This document shows positions 53,314-64,000 of a stretch of DNA of 64,000 nucleotides, piece by piece. Within the stretch, counting starts at the first letter, position 1, and each line of letters starts with the position of its first letter. The position numbers and the translations under genes were made by a program. The stretch comes from Campylobacteraceae bacterium (GTDB lineage: Bacteria > Campylobacterota > Campylobacteria > Campylobacterales > Campylobacteraceae): the NCBI GenBank assembly GCA_031268335.1, contig JAIRXG010000025.1, forward strand, positions 121,749 to 185,748, written 5' to 3'. A model generated the notes under the pieces. That model had not been told where the DNA came from, did not search any database, and saw only the letters and a program-made list of their open reading frames with translations.

Positions 53314-54652
53314 CTACCAATTCTAAGATAAATTTTTTCTCGTCAAATTTTACTTTCAAATGTTCGCAAACTATTTTTGCATCTCTTTCGGCATTGCCAA
53401 GACAGCTTGTGGCTCCGGGGCTTGGGGTCATATTGAAGATAATTCCTGTGCCGGGATTTATGCTAGCTTCTCCTAACATTAGTTTTAACTCCGTTTTATT
53501 CAAAACCTGCGGTCTTACTCCGCCAAAGCCTTTAGCGTATTTAATATCTTCAAGTTTTAAAGAGGGCACAAGGCGTTTTATATTTTTTAAAAATATTCGT
53601 TTGTTAAAATAGGGAATTTCATATAAGAAATTTTTTAGTATATAGTTTCTAGTATCAGAATCCATAAATAGATTTTTCAGTATTGTAAATATTTTACCGT
53701 CAAAATTAAGCGTTTTGAAAAAATCAGGCACAGTTGAGATGCCGTGAAATCGTTCAAGCATAGGAAGCGCCAATGCAGTCGGTCCGAATCTTGTAACCAT
53801 ATCGAGCAATACATCAGGATCGCCATGCAAAGCGGCAAATGGAAGTTTTGGATTTTGCACCATATAAACTTTGCCTTTCAAAAAATGACCCTTCGTAACA
53901 TAGTAGCTTCCGGCTACAGGAAGACAGCCGAAATTTTCTCCATGCCCCATAGAATGCGCCAAATACAAAGAGTGCGCGCCGGCATCTACCACGACAAAGT
54001 CTGCTGTAAATAGGTCTCCGGTTATCGTTTGTAATACATGTTGAGCGCCAAGTTGTTTTATTTTTTTTACTTGAGAGTTGAAAAATACGTCGCATTGCTT
54101 GTTTTTTACTTTTTTGGCATTTTCTACAAGACTTTCCGTCATAGCTCCATAATCAATAGTCGAATATTGGTCTAAAACGCCAACACCTATAATATCCTCG
54201 TGTCTTTCATTTCCATTTTCGTCAAATACGATATTTGGTTCAATTTCTTTTAATTTTTCTTTATTGTAAACTTCAAGATATGGGAAAAGCTCTTTAAACT
54301 CTTCGTATCTTTTCTTCATGTACTCAACTTCTTCGTCGCCTATACCTACGACCATTTTTTGATGAGCAAACATAAATTTATTTTCATATCCATGTTGCAA
54401 ACAGTAACGTCTTATCATGTTTGCCGTACGTTTCACTTGTTTTGCTTTTGCAAAAGAGTAGTTTGTTTCGATATCGCCTGTATGAATTGTTTGAGAATTT
54501 CCACGTCCGCTTGAACTAAGACGAGCCAAGCCGTCGTATTTTTCAATCAAGGCGATGGATTTTATATCGGAATATACCGCTAATGTGTAAAAAAGCGCAG
54601 CTCCTGAAATTCCGCCGCCAACGATTATAACATCGTAATGTTTTTCAGCCAT
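53306..54652 (-). CDS. mqo: Malate:quinone oxidoreductase
   Basis: This FAD enzyme at the inner membrane oxidises malate to oxaloacetate and reduces quinone, replacing or assisting soluble malate dehydrogenase. The 448-residue protein has the FAD motif DVIIVGGGISGAALFYTLA, then SSGRGNSQTIHTGDIETNY and GFGGVRPQVL, as in the Campylobacter/Helicobacter Mqo type. The start at 54652 follows aaggaag; the longer frame adds 25 residues upstream without homology. Confidence 0.9.
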   Translation of the reverse strand: MAEKHYDVIIVGGGISGAALFYTLAVYSDIKSIALIEKYDGLARLSSSGRGNSQTIHTGDIETNYSFAKAKQVKRTANMIRRYCLQHGYENKFMFAHQKMVVGIGDEEVEYMKKRYEEFKELFPYLEVYNKEKLKEIEPNIVFDENGNERHEDIIGVGVLDQYSTIDYGAMTESLVENAKKVKNKQCDVFFNSQVKKIKQLGAQHVLQTITGDLFTADFVVVDAGAHSLYLAHSMGHGENFGCLPVAGSYYVTKGHFLKGKVYMVQNPKLPFAALHGDPDVLLDMVTRFGPTALALPMLERFHGISTVPDFFKTLNFDGKIFTILKNLFMDSDTRNYILKNFLYEIPYFNKRIFLKNIKRLVPSLKLEDIKYAKGFGGVRPQVLNKTELKLMLGEASINPGTGIIFNMTPSPGATSCLGNAERDAKIVCEHLKVKFDEKKFILELVDE

Positions 54653-54727
54653 ATTTGCTTCCTTAAAAATTTTATTACAAACGACAAGCCAAATCTCTCC
54701 GCAAGATTGCGAAAGTAATTTAAACAT

Positions 54728-55401
54728 TTTTTAATTAAATATCAGCTTATTTTTTTTTGTAATTTTTGATAAATATTTTCGTTTAAAAATTAAGATAATT
54801 AGTTTTTTTATTATGTAATATTCCTACATGTAGAGTTTATTGATAATTTATAAAAAGCAGTTTTTTTGGCTTCATTTTTCATAAAATTTCACAAGCTAAT
54901 GAAATAAAATTAGTTAGATAATGACCTTGATGGTTAATGTGTATAATTTTAACCCCAATCAACTTATGAAAGTTTGAGCTATCTTTTTTGGAGATGATAA
55001 GACAAATTCTTGAAAAATATGCGCTAATAAAAATGATGGTTTGCCGTATCTTTATTTGCAAGAGTAAAATAAACTATATGAAGAATTTTTTTATATAACT
55101 TCCGCTCAATATTGCAGTAGAGTTAGATTATCACTATATGTAGGAAATTTTTCTCTTACATGTAGTACAATAAGCGGCGTTTTAGGACTCAAAAGCATTT
55201 TATCGCCCGAAAATTTAAACACGATTATTTATATTACATGCAGGAGAAATTACTTATCTGTATTGCAAAAACCATAAAAACAGTTATTTTTTAGAAAGTG
55301 AAAAACAAAAACATTTGAGTTTTATTTTTGGATAATGCTTTTGCATTCCACCTTATCGTTAATTTATTTCTGTTTTTTTGAAAAATATTTGGCTGTTTTT
55401 A
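54728..55401. other. Gap between mqo and mliC
   Basis: No supported gene in about 670 bases. It contains ACATGTA sites near 54824 and 55157. A 60-codon minus-strand frame (54879-55061) is not convincing. Confidence 0.5.
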
Positions 55402-55722
55402 CTATTGCTCGTTTTGCACTTTAAATATAACTTCATCGCCTTTTTTTAGCTCTATATTACCATGCCATTCGCTATATTCGTACTCGTCGTTGGCATATTT
55501 TATTCCTGAAGCCATCTCTACACCGTTTAAAAGAACGGTACTATTGTCGGGAAGCGTTATATTAGCAACATTTTGTGCATTGTAAAATACAATGTGCAAA
55601 GTCGCACCTTCAGAATCGGTAATCCTTACACTCTCTATGCTCTCGTCTTTTTGGGTTTTTTCGCAACCTGCAAAGATAAAAATGGCAATAGATATCAAGC
55701 CTGCAAATATTTTTTTAAGCAT
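55402..55722 (-). CDS. mliC: MliC-family lysozyme inhibitor lipoprotein
   Basis: This 106-residue lipoprotein has lipobox FAGC (C20) and a small beta-barrel. LHIVFYNAQNVANITLPDNS and ASGIKYANDEYEYSEWHGN match the MliC/PliC family, which inhibits host C-type lysozyme at the outer membrane. The start at 55722 gives the lipoprotein signal and overlaps the end of ridA. Presence suggests contact with animal hosts or lysozyme-bearing protists. Confidence 0.85.
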   Translation of the reverse strand: MLKKIFAGLISIAIFIFAGCEKTQKDESIESVRITDSEGATLHIVFYNAQNVANITLPDNSTVLLNGVEMASGIKYANDEYEYSEWHGNIELKKGDEVIFKVQNEQ

Positions 55723-55723
55723 T

Positions 55724-56095
55724 TTAAATAACTCCAATCACTTCTATTTCAATTTTGGCATTTTTAGGCAAAGATTTTACGCCTACGGTACTGCGCGCCG
55801 GTTTATGTTTGCCAAAAGCTTTGGCATATATCTCATTTACTGTTGCAAAATCATTGATGTCTGTCAAAAAAATAGTGGTTTTTACAACTTTTTCAAGCGA
55901 ACTACCACTTTTTTCTAAAATTTCAGACAGATTTTTTAACACTTGTTCGGTTTGAACTTTTATGTCTTCATCTAAAAATTTCCCTTCTGGCGTTAAAGCG
56001 ATTTGTCCGGAGGTAAATACAAATCCGTTTATTACAATAGCTTGTGAATATGGTCCTATAGCCTCAGCCGCTTTTTCTGTGGATATTACATTCAT
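55724..56095 (-). CDS. ridA: RidA enamine/imine deaminase
   Basis: This cytoplasmic RidA has the standard size (123 residues), with AAEAIGPYSQAIVINGFVFTSGQI, the catalytic-site arginine in HKPARSTVGVKSLP and the end IEIEVIGVI. It removes reactive 2-aminoacrylate-type intermediates. It is the cytosolic counterpart of the exported Rid protein at 13554, with clearly different sequence. It lies between dapE and mliC on the minus strand. Confidence 0.94.
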   Translation of the reverse strand: MNVISTEKAAEAIGPYSQAIVINGFVFTSGQIALTPEGKFLDEDIKVQTEQVLKNLSEILEKSGSSLEKVVKTTIFLTDINDFATVNEIYAKAFGKHKPARSTVGVKSLPKNAKIEIEVIGVI

Positions 56096-56107
56096 ATTTT
56101 AAACCTT

Positions 56108-57235
56108 TTAAAATTTTTCAATCAACGTTCTAAAAACATTTATCAAGCTGCGCAAATGCGACAAGTGACATCTTTCATTTGCCGAATGTATTGTGTCGTG
56201 CAGTACGCCAAATTCTGCTACGCTTACGCCAAATTCCGCGAAAAATCTTGCGTCGCTTGTGCCGCCTCCAGCGGATAATTCAGGCACCAATCCGGTTATC
56301 TCTTCAATGCTTCTGCTAAGGTGCGCTATCAAAATGGAGCTTCTATCAGTCAAAAAAGGTTTGGCTGATTCTTTTAATTCCAAATTAAACTTCAATTGCT
56401 CTTTGCCCGGATTATTTACAAGATATAAAAGTCCGAAAATAGAACGTATATATCGCTCTACATTTTCTATCTTTGTAGAAGGCGAATTTCTGACATTAAA
56501 CATAAGTTGAAGAGTTTTAGGAGTTACGTTTGTTACGTTGTTGCCGGCTTTTATGTCTGTTATCACGAGTCTGCTTGGAGCAAATACATCGTCTCCTTCG
56601 TCAAAAGCATGCTCGGCTAATTTTGGTAAAATCGTGGCAATTTGATGTATAGGGTTTCTGACATTTTGCGGGTAAGCCACATGTCCTTGTTCGCCTATTA
56701 ATTCAAGAGTTCCGTTTATAGAACCGCGTCTGCCTATTTTGATAGCATCTCCAAAGTTTTTTTCACATGTAGGTTCTGCTATGATGGCAAAATCGGGCAA
56801 AAGCTTCTCCTGACTTAGTATTTCCAAAACTTTTATCGTTCCGTTTTTTGCTTCGCCCTCTTCGTCGCTAGTGAGCAAAATGGACAAAGTGCCGTTAAAA
56901 TGGGTGATTTTTTTGCACGTTTGCAAAATAGCGCAAATGCCGCTTTTCATATCTTGAGCGCCTCTTGCATAAATAAAGCCGTCTTTTTCTAAAGGTTCAA
57001 ACGGGTCGCTTTCCCAACCTTCTCCCGGCGGCACTACATCTACATGTCCTGCGAAGCATAAATGAGCACCTTCACCAAATTTTTTATACAAAAAGAGATT
57101 TTTTACATCGCCTATATCCACTTTTTTTGCCGTAAAGTCAGACAAATAATCTTCTATAAATGTCAGTAACCCTCCATCGTTAGGAGTAATTGACGGTGTA
57201 TTTAATAAGGCTAAAAACAGCTCTTTATCTTCCAT
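56108..57235 (-). CDS. dapE: Succinyl-diaminopimelate desuccinylase
   Basis: DapE releases LL-diaminopimelate in lysine and peptidoglycan synthesis. The 375-residue zinc peptidase shows LCFAGHVDVVPPGEGWESDPF, YARGAQDMKSG, LTSDEEGEAKNG and SAGGGTSDARF. The start overlaps rsfS by 11 bases. Confidence 0.95.
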   Translation of the reverse strand: MEDKELFLALLNTPSITPNDGGLLTFIEDYLSDFTAKKVDIGDVKNLFLYKKFGEGAHLCFAGHVDVVPPGEGWESDPFEPLEKDGFIYARGAQDMKSGICAILQTCKKITHFNGTLSILLTSDEEGEAKNGTIKVLEILSQEKLLPDFAIIAEPTCEKNFGDAIKIGRRGSINGTLELIGEQGHVAYPQNVRNPIHQIATILPKLAEHAFDEGDDVFAPSRLVITDIKAGNNVTNVTPKTLQLMFNVRNSPSTKIENVERYIRSIFGLLYLVNNPGKEQLKFNLELKESAKPFLTDRSSILIAHLSRSIEEITGLVPELSAGGGTSDARFFAEFGVSVAEFGVLHDTIHSANERCHLSHLRSLINVFRTLIEKF

Positions 57236-57584
57236 TGTATTTTTCCAATGTTTTAGTATTATTTATAGTTTCGTTGCGTTTTGCTAAAAACTCTTCCAAG
57301 TTGTATTTGATTCTAAACTCCGGTGTTAAAAGATGTATCAAAATATCGCCCAAATCAATTACTATCCATTCGCTGCTTGCTTCGATATTTAAAAAATTTT
57401 CGCCCTGTTTTTTTAGTTCGGTTTTTAAAGTATCCAATAAAGAAGCGCCGTGCCTTTCTCCCATTGTAGTAGCTACTATAACTTGTTCTACGAAGTAGTC
57501 TTTGCCGTTCATATCGAATACTTGAATGTTTTCAGCTTTTTTCTCTTCAAGTATCTTAACTATAGAATTGATTCTTTTGCCCAT
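57225..57584 (-). CDS. rsfS: Ribosome silencing factor RsfS
   Basis: RsfS binds uL14 and blocks subunit joining in starvation. The 119-residue protein has the Iojap-family core (VEQVIVATTMGERHGASLLDTL; EWIVIDLGDILIHLLTPEFR). In C. jejuni, nadD lies between gapA and this gene; here nadD is absent and gapA diverges directly. Confidence 0.93.
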   Translation of the reverse strand: MGKRINSIVKILEEKKAENIQVFDMNGKDYFVEQVIVATTMGERHGASLLDTLKTELKKQGENFLNIEASSEWIVIDLGDILIHLLTPEFRIKYNLEEFLAKRNETINNTKTLEKYNGR

Positions 57585-57805
57585 ATCTTTCCTTGTCTAA
57601 ATTCAGTTTAATTTAAGTTTATTCTTCATAATGAGTTATATTCTACTATCTTTTTTCTCAAATTACTATAATATTTATGATTATTTTGCATATTTTGCCT
57701 CTGTTTTTTTAAAAATAAAGTTTTTACATGTAAGTGTTCTTAAACTTTTTTATACTTCGTTTTGGCTAATATTTCAACAAAATTAAAAATCAAGGAGAGA
57801 ATAAA

Positions 57806-58807
57806 ATGGCACTAAGAGTAGCTATAAACGGCTTTGGTCGCATTGGGCGATGCGCCGCAAGAATCTTAAATGAAAGAGACAATATAGAGTTAGTCGCCAT
57901 AAATGACACGGCAAGCCGCGATATGACGAAGCAACTACTAAAATATGATAGCGTTCATGGAAGTTTTGACGGCATTGTAGAGTGGTTGGAAGACGATTAT
58001 CTGAAAATCGGCAAATCGAAAGTCAAAATGTTCTCTACAAGAGACCCCAAAGAGCTTGATTTTACAAAGTACAGCGCAGATGTTGTGCTCGAATGTACCG
58101 GAGCATTTTTAACGCAAGAAAAGGCGCAAGTGTTTATAGACGGAGGCGCTAAGAAAGTTGTTTTTTCAGCTCCGGCAAAAGATGATACCCCAACATTTGT
58201 TATAGGCGTGAATGAAAAAAAATATGACGGACAAAAAATCATTTCAAATGCAAGTTGCACGACAAATTGCTTGGCTCCTATAGCAAAAATAATAGACGAC
58301 GAATTTGGTATCCAAAAAGGCTTGATGACAACTATACATTCATACACGAATGACCAAAATATACTTGATGTTAAACACTCGAAAGATTTAAGAAGAGCCA
58401 GAGCTGCTGCGCTTAATATAATTCCCACAACTACGGGGGCGGCAAAAGCCATTGGACTCGTACTTCCTCATCTAAAAGGCAAATTGCATGGTCAAAGCGT
58501 GAGAGTGCCAACCCCAAATGTCTCTATGGTAGACTTAAATGTATTGGTTTCAAAAGAGACGTCGAAAGAAGAAGTAATAGCTATTTTGAAAGAAAAAGCT
58601 TTTGGCGAATTGAAAGGCATTTTGGATTTTGACGAAGATTTTAGAGTTTCTGAGGATTTTCAAACGAGTTCTTTCAGCGGTATAATAGCTGGGGATTTGA
58701 CGCAAGTAGTGGATAAAGATATGATAAAAATTATGGCATGGTACGATAATGAATGGGGATACGCAAACAGACTGCTTGATATGGCATTTTATATTTCAAA
58801 AAATTAG
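57806..58807 (+). CDS. gapA: Glyceraldehyde-3-phosphate dehydrogenase
   Basis: This 333-residue enzyme has the NAD fold AINGFGRIGRCAARI, catalytic C151 in SNASCTTNCLAP, and the downstream histidine region IHSYTNDQN. It is first of gapA-pgk-tpiA-fabI. The start follows aaggag. The gene serves glycolysis or, more likely in this phylum, gluconeogenesis. Confidence 0.97.
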   Translation: MALRVAINGFGRIGRCAARILNERDNIELVAINDTASRDMTKQLLKYDSVHGSFDGIVEWLEDDYLKIGKSKVKMFSTRDPKELDFTKYSADVVLECTGAFLTQEKAQVFIDGGAKKVVFSAPAKDDTPTFVIGVNEKKYDGQKIISNASCTTNCLAPIAKIIDDEFGIQKGLMTTIHSYTNDQNILDVKHSKDLRRARAAALNIIPTTTGAAKAIGLVLPHLKGKLHGQSVRVPTPNVSMVDLNVLVSKETSKEEVIAILKEKAFGELKGILDFDEDFRVSEDFQTSSFSGIIAGDLTQVVDKDMIKIMAWYDNEWGYANRLLDMAFYISKN

Positions 58808-58819
58808 GAGTTATATTTT

Positions 58820-60018
58820 ATGAGTACTATCAAATCTATCAGAGATATAAATATAAACGGCAAGAAAATATTTATTCGCTGCGATTTTAATGTTCCTATG
58901 GACGAATTTTTAAATATCACAGACGATAGGCGTATTCGTTCGGCAATTCCCACTATCAAATATTGCTTGGACAATAATTGTTGCGTAATTTTGGCAAGCC
59001 ATTTGGGACGACCGAAAGGGGTTGAGGGCAAATTTTCATTAAAGCCGGTCGCGAAACGCTTGAGCAGACTGCTTGATAGAGATGTGATTGCAGCGGACGA
59101 TATTGTCGGACAAGATGCAAAAAATAAAGCCGCGGATTTAAAAACCGGCGATGTTTTATTGCTCGAAAATTTGAGATTTGAGAGCGGCGAAACAAAAAAC
59201 GATGAAAATTTGGCAAAAGAGTTAGCGTCTTTTGCCGATATTTATATCAATGACGCTTTTGGCGTATGTCATAGAGCGCACTCTTCGGTTGAAGCCATCA
59301 CAAGATTTTTTCCAAATGATGCCAAAGCTGCCGGATTTTTACTTCAAAAAGAGATAGAATTTTCACAAAACTTACTCAAAAAGCCGACGCGTCCATTTGT
59401 GGCGGTTGTGGGCGGAAGTAAAGTAAGCGGCAAGCTTCAAGCATTAAACAATCTCTTACCGCGCGTAGATAAGATAATAGTAGGCGGCGGAATGGCCTTT
59501 ACGTTCTTAAAAGCTAGAGGATATGATGTTGGAAATTCGCTTGTTGAAGACGATTTAGTAGAGGAAGCTTATAAAATTATACAAAAAGCAAAAGAGTTAA
59601 AGGTAAAATTTTATCTTCCTGTCGATATTCTTGCGGCTCAAACATTTTCGGCGGATTCTGCTATAAAATTTGTAACGACTCAAGAGATACCTAACGGTTG
59701 GATAGGTCTTGATATAGGTCCAGCTTCCGTTAAAGTATTCAAAGAGGCACTATCGGATGCGCAAACAATCCTTTGGAACGGACCTATGGGTGTTTTTGAG
59801 ATAGATAAGTTTTCAAAAGGAAGCATTAAAATATCACATGCAATAGCCGAAGCTCACGCAACGACAGTAGTTGGCGGCGGTGATACGGCGGATGTAGTCA
59901 ATAGAGCGGGGGATGCCGACGAGATGACGTTTATCTCAACAGGAGGCGGAGCTAGTTTGGAGCTCATAGAAGGCAAAGATCTTCCCGGTGTTAGAGTATT
60001 GAGAGTAAAAGAGGAAGA

Positions 60019-60022
<4 letters not shown>
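58820..60022 (+). CDS. pgk: Phosphoglycerate kinase
   Basis: Pgk interconverts 1,3-bisphosphoglycerate and 3-phosphoglycerate with ATP. The 400-residue protein has [38 protein letters not shown] and the nucleotide loop [18 protein letters not shown]. It overlaps tpiA by four bases. Confidence 0.97.
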
Positions 60023-61577
<1,555 letters not shown>

Positions 61578-61589
61578 CGAGTTGATATT

Positions 61590-61624
61590 TTTTCACGCTG
61601 ATTTTTAAAATATCGGCGTGAAAA
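61590..61624. terminator. Terminator hairpin after fabI
   Basis: Arms ttttcacgc (61590-61598) and gcgtgaaaa (61616-61624) are perfect with a 17-base loop. The T-run precedes rather than follows the stem on the plus strand, so factor-independent action is best supported for minus-strand transcripts. Confidence 0.4.
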
Positions 61625-61747
61625 CGTTGCTCTATATGTGGCAGTATTCTACTTGGGCCATGAAACTTGTTGGCGTTGACAACGCTAAAACGATATGATA
61701 AGCGAAGTTCTGTCTCAAAGAGGATGGAGCCAGATTTAGAATGGGAT

Positions 61748-62084
61748 ATGAAAAAAATACCATTGTTGTTAATTGTTTCAGCATTCTCTTTTGCTCAAGA
61801 CGCTGAAGAGAAACATGTATACCCAACAGAATGTTTGGATTGCAGCGACGTACATGGAGGTTAAACGATAGATAAAGTTGCGGATTAATGTTAATTATCA
61901 AAAAAATGCCGACAACAATATATATCTTATGGTTTTAAAGTGTGATACGAAAAATTGTAAAAAAGTAGCCGAATTTTTGAAAGCTGATGGAGCAACATAG
62001 GATGAAAAGCTCAAAGCAAAATGGGATGCAAAACAGCCGGAACATTATGCGAAATATAGGCTAAAACTATTGGAATGTTATTGA
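61748..62084 (+). pseudogene. Broken gene for a small exported Cys-containing protein
   Basis: It begins with a signal peptide (KKIPLLLIVSAFSFAQ) and EKHVYPTECLDCSDVHGG, then a stop at 61862. A different frame then reads on coherently: INVNYQKNADNNIYLMVLK, then CDTKNCKKVAEFLKADGAT, an in-frame TAG, and DEKLKAKWDAKQPEHYAKY to a stop at 62082. One frameshift and at least one nonsense change have therefore broken a protein of about 110 residues with two CxxC-like pairs. The family is not recognised. Confidence 0.65.
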
Positions 62085-62194
62085 AAATAATATGTACATA
62101 TTGCAAAAATGTAAAATATTTGATAGAGTATAGGATAATGGTTTTGTAAGCCAATGAAAAATTTTTCGTTTTTTTAATATAGAGAGGAAACCTT

Positions 62195-62386
62195 ATGCTA
62201 ACAAAACAAATGCCTATCAGTTCTGGTTTTGGGGCTGCTTCTACTACAGATGAAGTAATTGAGGGAATAAATTTAAGCAACAAAACGGTTATCGTTACCG
62301 GAGGAGGTCTGGAAACGGTGCGTTCTTTTTGTTCCGCCGGAGCGGATTTAGTGATACGAGTGACAGCAGGGCTTGGTCGATGTTAA
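62195..62386 (+). pseudogene. N-terminal remnant of a short-chain dehydrogenase
   Basis: MPISSGFGAASTTDEVIEGI is followed by NLSNKTVIVTGGG and LETVRSFCSAGADLVI. This is the N-terminus of a retinol-dehydrogenase-like SDR family, whose pattern is GFGAASTxxEVxxGIDLSGKTAIVTGG(YSGIG)LETxRxLxxAGA. The nucleotide-binding loop is missing five residues, and the reading stops after 63 codons. The rest of the gene is gone, replaced by the recombinase remnant. Confidence 0.75.
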
Positions 62387-62554
62387 AAAATCAGATGCAT
62401 ACCTGTTTTCTGAAAGGTTACGGAAAGATTTACTCTTTTTTCCTGCCAACACTTGTGTATCGCAAGTGCAAGCGTTATACTGTATTTACCGGGGAACGAA
62501 ACAGCGGACATGTCACAATGACAATCGTCACCGATAATTGTGAAGGATGACTAA

Positions 62555-63525
62555 ATGAATGGCGAAATGACATACATTCCGGAGGTGCATGAAGGTCTTC
62601 CGGTTATATTGATTCGGTTCAAATACAACCCCTTGCTCGTAGATGAAGTGAAGAAACTGCCTGGCAGGAGATGGAGTCAAACTCTCAAATGTTGGTATGT
62701 GCCGGATACAAAGGAAAACAGAACACGTTTCGAATTGCCGGTATCAGTAGGGCTTCCGTCAAAGCGCAACTTGCCGAAAGTCGGCAAAGTCAACAAAATC
62801 GCGCTTAACGCGCTTAGAGAAAGGCTTATCCTCAAAGGGTACAGCCAAAACACGCAACGAACATACTACTACGAGTTCGCGCAGTTCTTATACCTCTTAG
62901 GTGACCACAACGCGAACGATATGGACGAGAATCGGATAAGGAGTTATTTTCTCTACTGCGCGGAAAAGCTCAATATGACGCTCCGTCGAAATTGCCAAAG
63001 CATATATCAGCGTACGCGACATAAAGAAACTGTTTAACGCCGTTACCAACCCCAAATACGTGCTGATGTTGAAATTATGCTATGGAATGGGCTTGCGCGT
63101 TTCGGAAATCGTGAACCTCAAAGTTACAGATATCGACAGCGGGAATATGCAGGTGCTGGTTGCTCGTGGCAAAGGCAAAAAAGATCGTTATGTAAATCTT
63201 CCCGATAGTATTCTGGGCAATTTGCGGGATTACTATAAGGAATACCGCCCGGGAAAATATCTGTTTGAAGGGCAAGGCGGCGGTAAGTACAGCATACGCA
63301 GTGTGCAGAACGTGTTCAAAGCCTCAATGTGAAAAGCAAACATAAACAAGGATGTTGGCATACGGACTGCGTCATAGTTTTGCCACACATCTGCTCGAAA
63401 ACGGTACAGACATCAGTTTCATTCAGCAGTTGCTCGGACACCGGGACATTAAGACCACAATGATATATGCGAAAGTTGCGCAGAAAAATCTGAAAAATGT
63501 AAAGAGTCCGCTTGACAAACTGTAA
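62555..63525 (+). pseudogene. Decayed tyrosine recombinase (integrase) gene
   Basis: The N-terminal part (62555-63037) contains an extra domain with the pattern PGRRWSQTLKCWYVPDT and a SAM-like DNA-binding domain (LRERLILKGYSQNTQRTYYY). The frame then shifts near 62990, with part of the core-binding domain missing. The catalytic domain resumes (DIKKLFNAVTNPKYVLMLKL; first Arg in GLRVSEI), meets a TGA at 63330 and a second shift near 63360. It then reads [13 protein letters not shown] and [16 protein letters not shown], with the His/Arg and Tyr boxes intact, ending at 63523. The form is like integrases common in Bacteroidota. It appears richer in G+C than the window. Confidence 0.85.
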
Positions 63526-63548
63526 TGGTGCAAAATCAATAGAAAACA

Positions 63549-63603
63549 TTGCGCATTTTAAATAGAAAAGAATAAAAAGAAGTTGCGTATTTTGAATAGA
63601 AAA
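63549..63603 (+). repeat. Pair of imperfect direct repeats after the integrase remnant
   Basis: The units ttgcgcattttaaatagaaa (63549) and ttgcgtattttgaatagaaa (63583) differ at two positions and lie 34 bases apart. Repeats next to an integrase gene can mark an attachment or excision site, but this is unproven. Confidence 0.4.
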
Positions 63604-63705
63604 ATATCATCAAGCAGCTCTGCGGCAAGGACTTTCGAGGATTGCAAGGCGGCGGGAGCTATATGGTGTCTATCCCGCGCGCCGTCATGCGCAATATGCC
63701 CTAAC
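63604..63705 (+). pseudogene. Short G+C-rich coding remnant
   Basis: A brief open stretch reads IIKQLCGKDFRGLQGGGSYM and VSIPRAVMRNMP to a stop at 63703. Its base composition differs sharply from the AT-rich DNA on both sides. It probably came with the integrase. Family not recognised. Confidence 0.4.
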
Positions 63706-63775
63706 ATTTGTTGGAAAAATTATTATATGAATATTTCTTGAAAATAATTGACAAAATAAAAAATAATATGATAGA

Positions 63776-64000
63776 ATGAATTGGAAAAATAAAATGGGTT
63801 TTAACTTTTGTGAAAATGTAAATAAAATTCAATTTAGATATACAAATGAATTTTATGCAATAGTGTTATGGTTTGTTTTTACCTTAATTGGAATAATATT
63901 ATTATGTTCTCCATTTATCTTAATACAAAATGATTCTGAAACATGGTTAATAAAAACTTTTGGTCTAATAGGATTATTTATTGTTGTAATTTTATCGTTA
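63776..64000 (+). CDS. Membrane protein, 3' truncated by window end
   Basis: The frame is open for 75 codons to the last base. The start MNWKNKMGFNFCENVNK is followed by two predicted membrane spans (AIVLWFVFTLIGIILLCSPF and FGLIGLFIVVILSL). The family is not recognised. It follows an AT-rich leader with ttgaca and tagaat elements, but the ATG is too close to them for a certain promoter. Confidence 0.55.
   Translation, partial: MNWKNKMGFNFCENVNKIQFRYTNEFYAIVLWFVFTLIGIILLCSPFILIQNDSETWLIKTFGLIGLFIVVILSL

Noticed and set aside
54879..55061. 60-codon minus-strand frame
   Set aside because: Short, isolated, low complexity, with no ribosome site; treated as non-coding.
63748..63777. ttgaca / tagaat promoter for the last gene
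   Set aside because: The -10 element overlaps the ATG, leaving no room for a leader; kept only as a remark.

Overview
The window is AT-rich and gene-dense, and it reads as the chromosome of a member of the Campylobacterota. The strongest evidence is an iron-uptake operon with the same gene order as Campylobacter jejuni Cj1658-Cj1665, a gapA-pgk-tpiA-fabI cluster next to rsfS, an Opr-type porin, Mqo, NikR and a hypBCDEA operon. It differs from C. jejuni in using ThyA plus FolA and in carrying iorAB-paaK and a pbpC/alpha-2-macroglobulin pair. Genus cannot be fixed from the sequence alone. No rRNA or tRNA gene was seen; RNase P RNA is present.

Layout. 1-9.8 kb: the end of a type I secretion adaptor, a diheme peroxidase, then purU, trmL, an SDR, a flavoprotein, carbonic anhydrase, a nuclease-like protein, thyA-folA and a repeat protein with a 43-residue period. 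9.8-17.9 kb is the accessory stretch. It holds an RND-pump relic, rnpB, a relic of an amine oxidase gene, eight degenerate repeats with a 30+36 bp CRISPR-like rhythm, an intact exported amine oxidase/cytochrome c/Rid-protein module, and a PHP-ABC ATPase gene split at an A7 run. 17.9-22 kb: iorA-iorB-paaK-ACT (aryl-pyruvate to aryl-CoA). 22-31.9 kb: rsmD, a DppC-type permease and the Fur-box-preceded iron operon. 32-36.5 kb: nikR, a dnaB fragment, a GLUG-repeat lipoprotein and a porin, separated by long gene-poor gaps. 37-40.7 kb: hypBCDEA. 41-49.5 kb: alpha-2-macroglobulin plus PBP1C. 51-57.6 kb (mostly minus strand): pyk, a methyltransferase, mqo, mliC, ridA, dapE, rsfS. 57.8-61.6 kb: gapA-pgk-tpiA-fabI. 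61.7-63.7 kb is a graveyard of three broken genes, including a foreign-looking tyrosine recombinase. A membrane protein gene runs off the right end.

Working together. The amine oxidase module looks like a complete periplasmic amine-oxidising unit: Tat-exported flavoenzyme, c-type cytochrome as electron acceptor, and an exported Rid protein for imine products. The iron operon couples a P19/FTR1 importer to two FtsX-like permeases, an ATPase and two thioredoxin-like proteins. NikR and HypA-E imply a [NiFe] hydrogenase encoded elsewhere.

Two genome-scale features stand out. The palindrome ACATGT(A) recurs far more often than composition predicts, inside genes (as His-Val codons) and in gaps. 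Several intergenic regions are also long, and some contain recognisable gene relics, which suggests ongoing decay.
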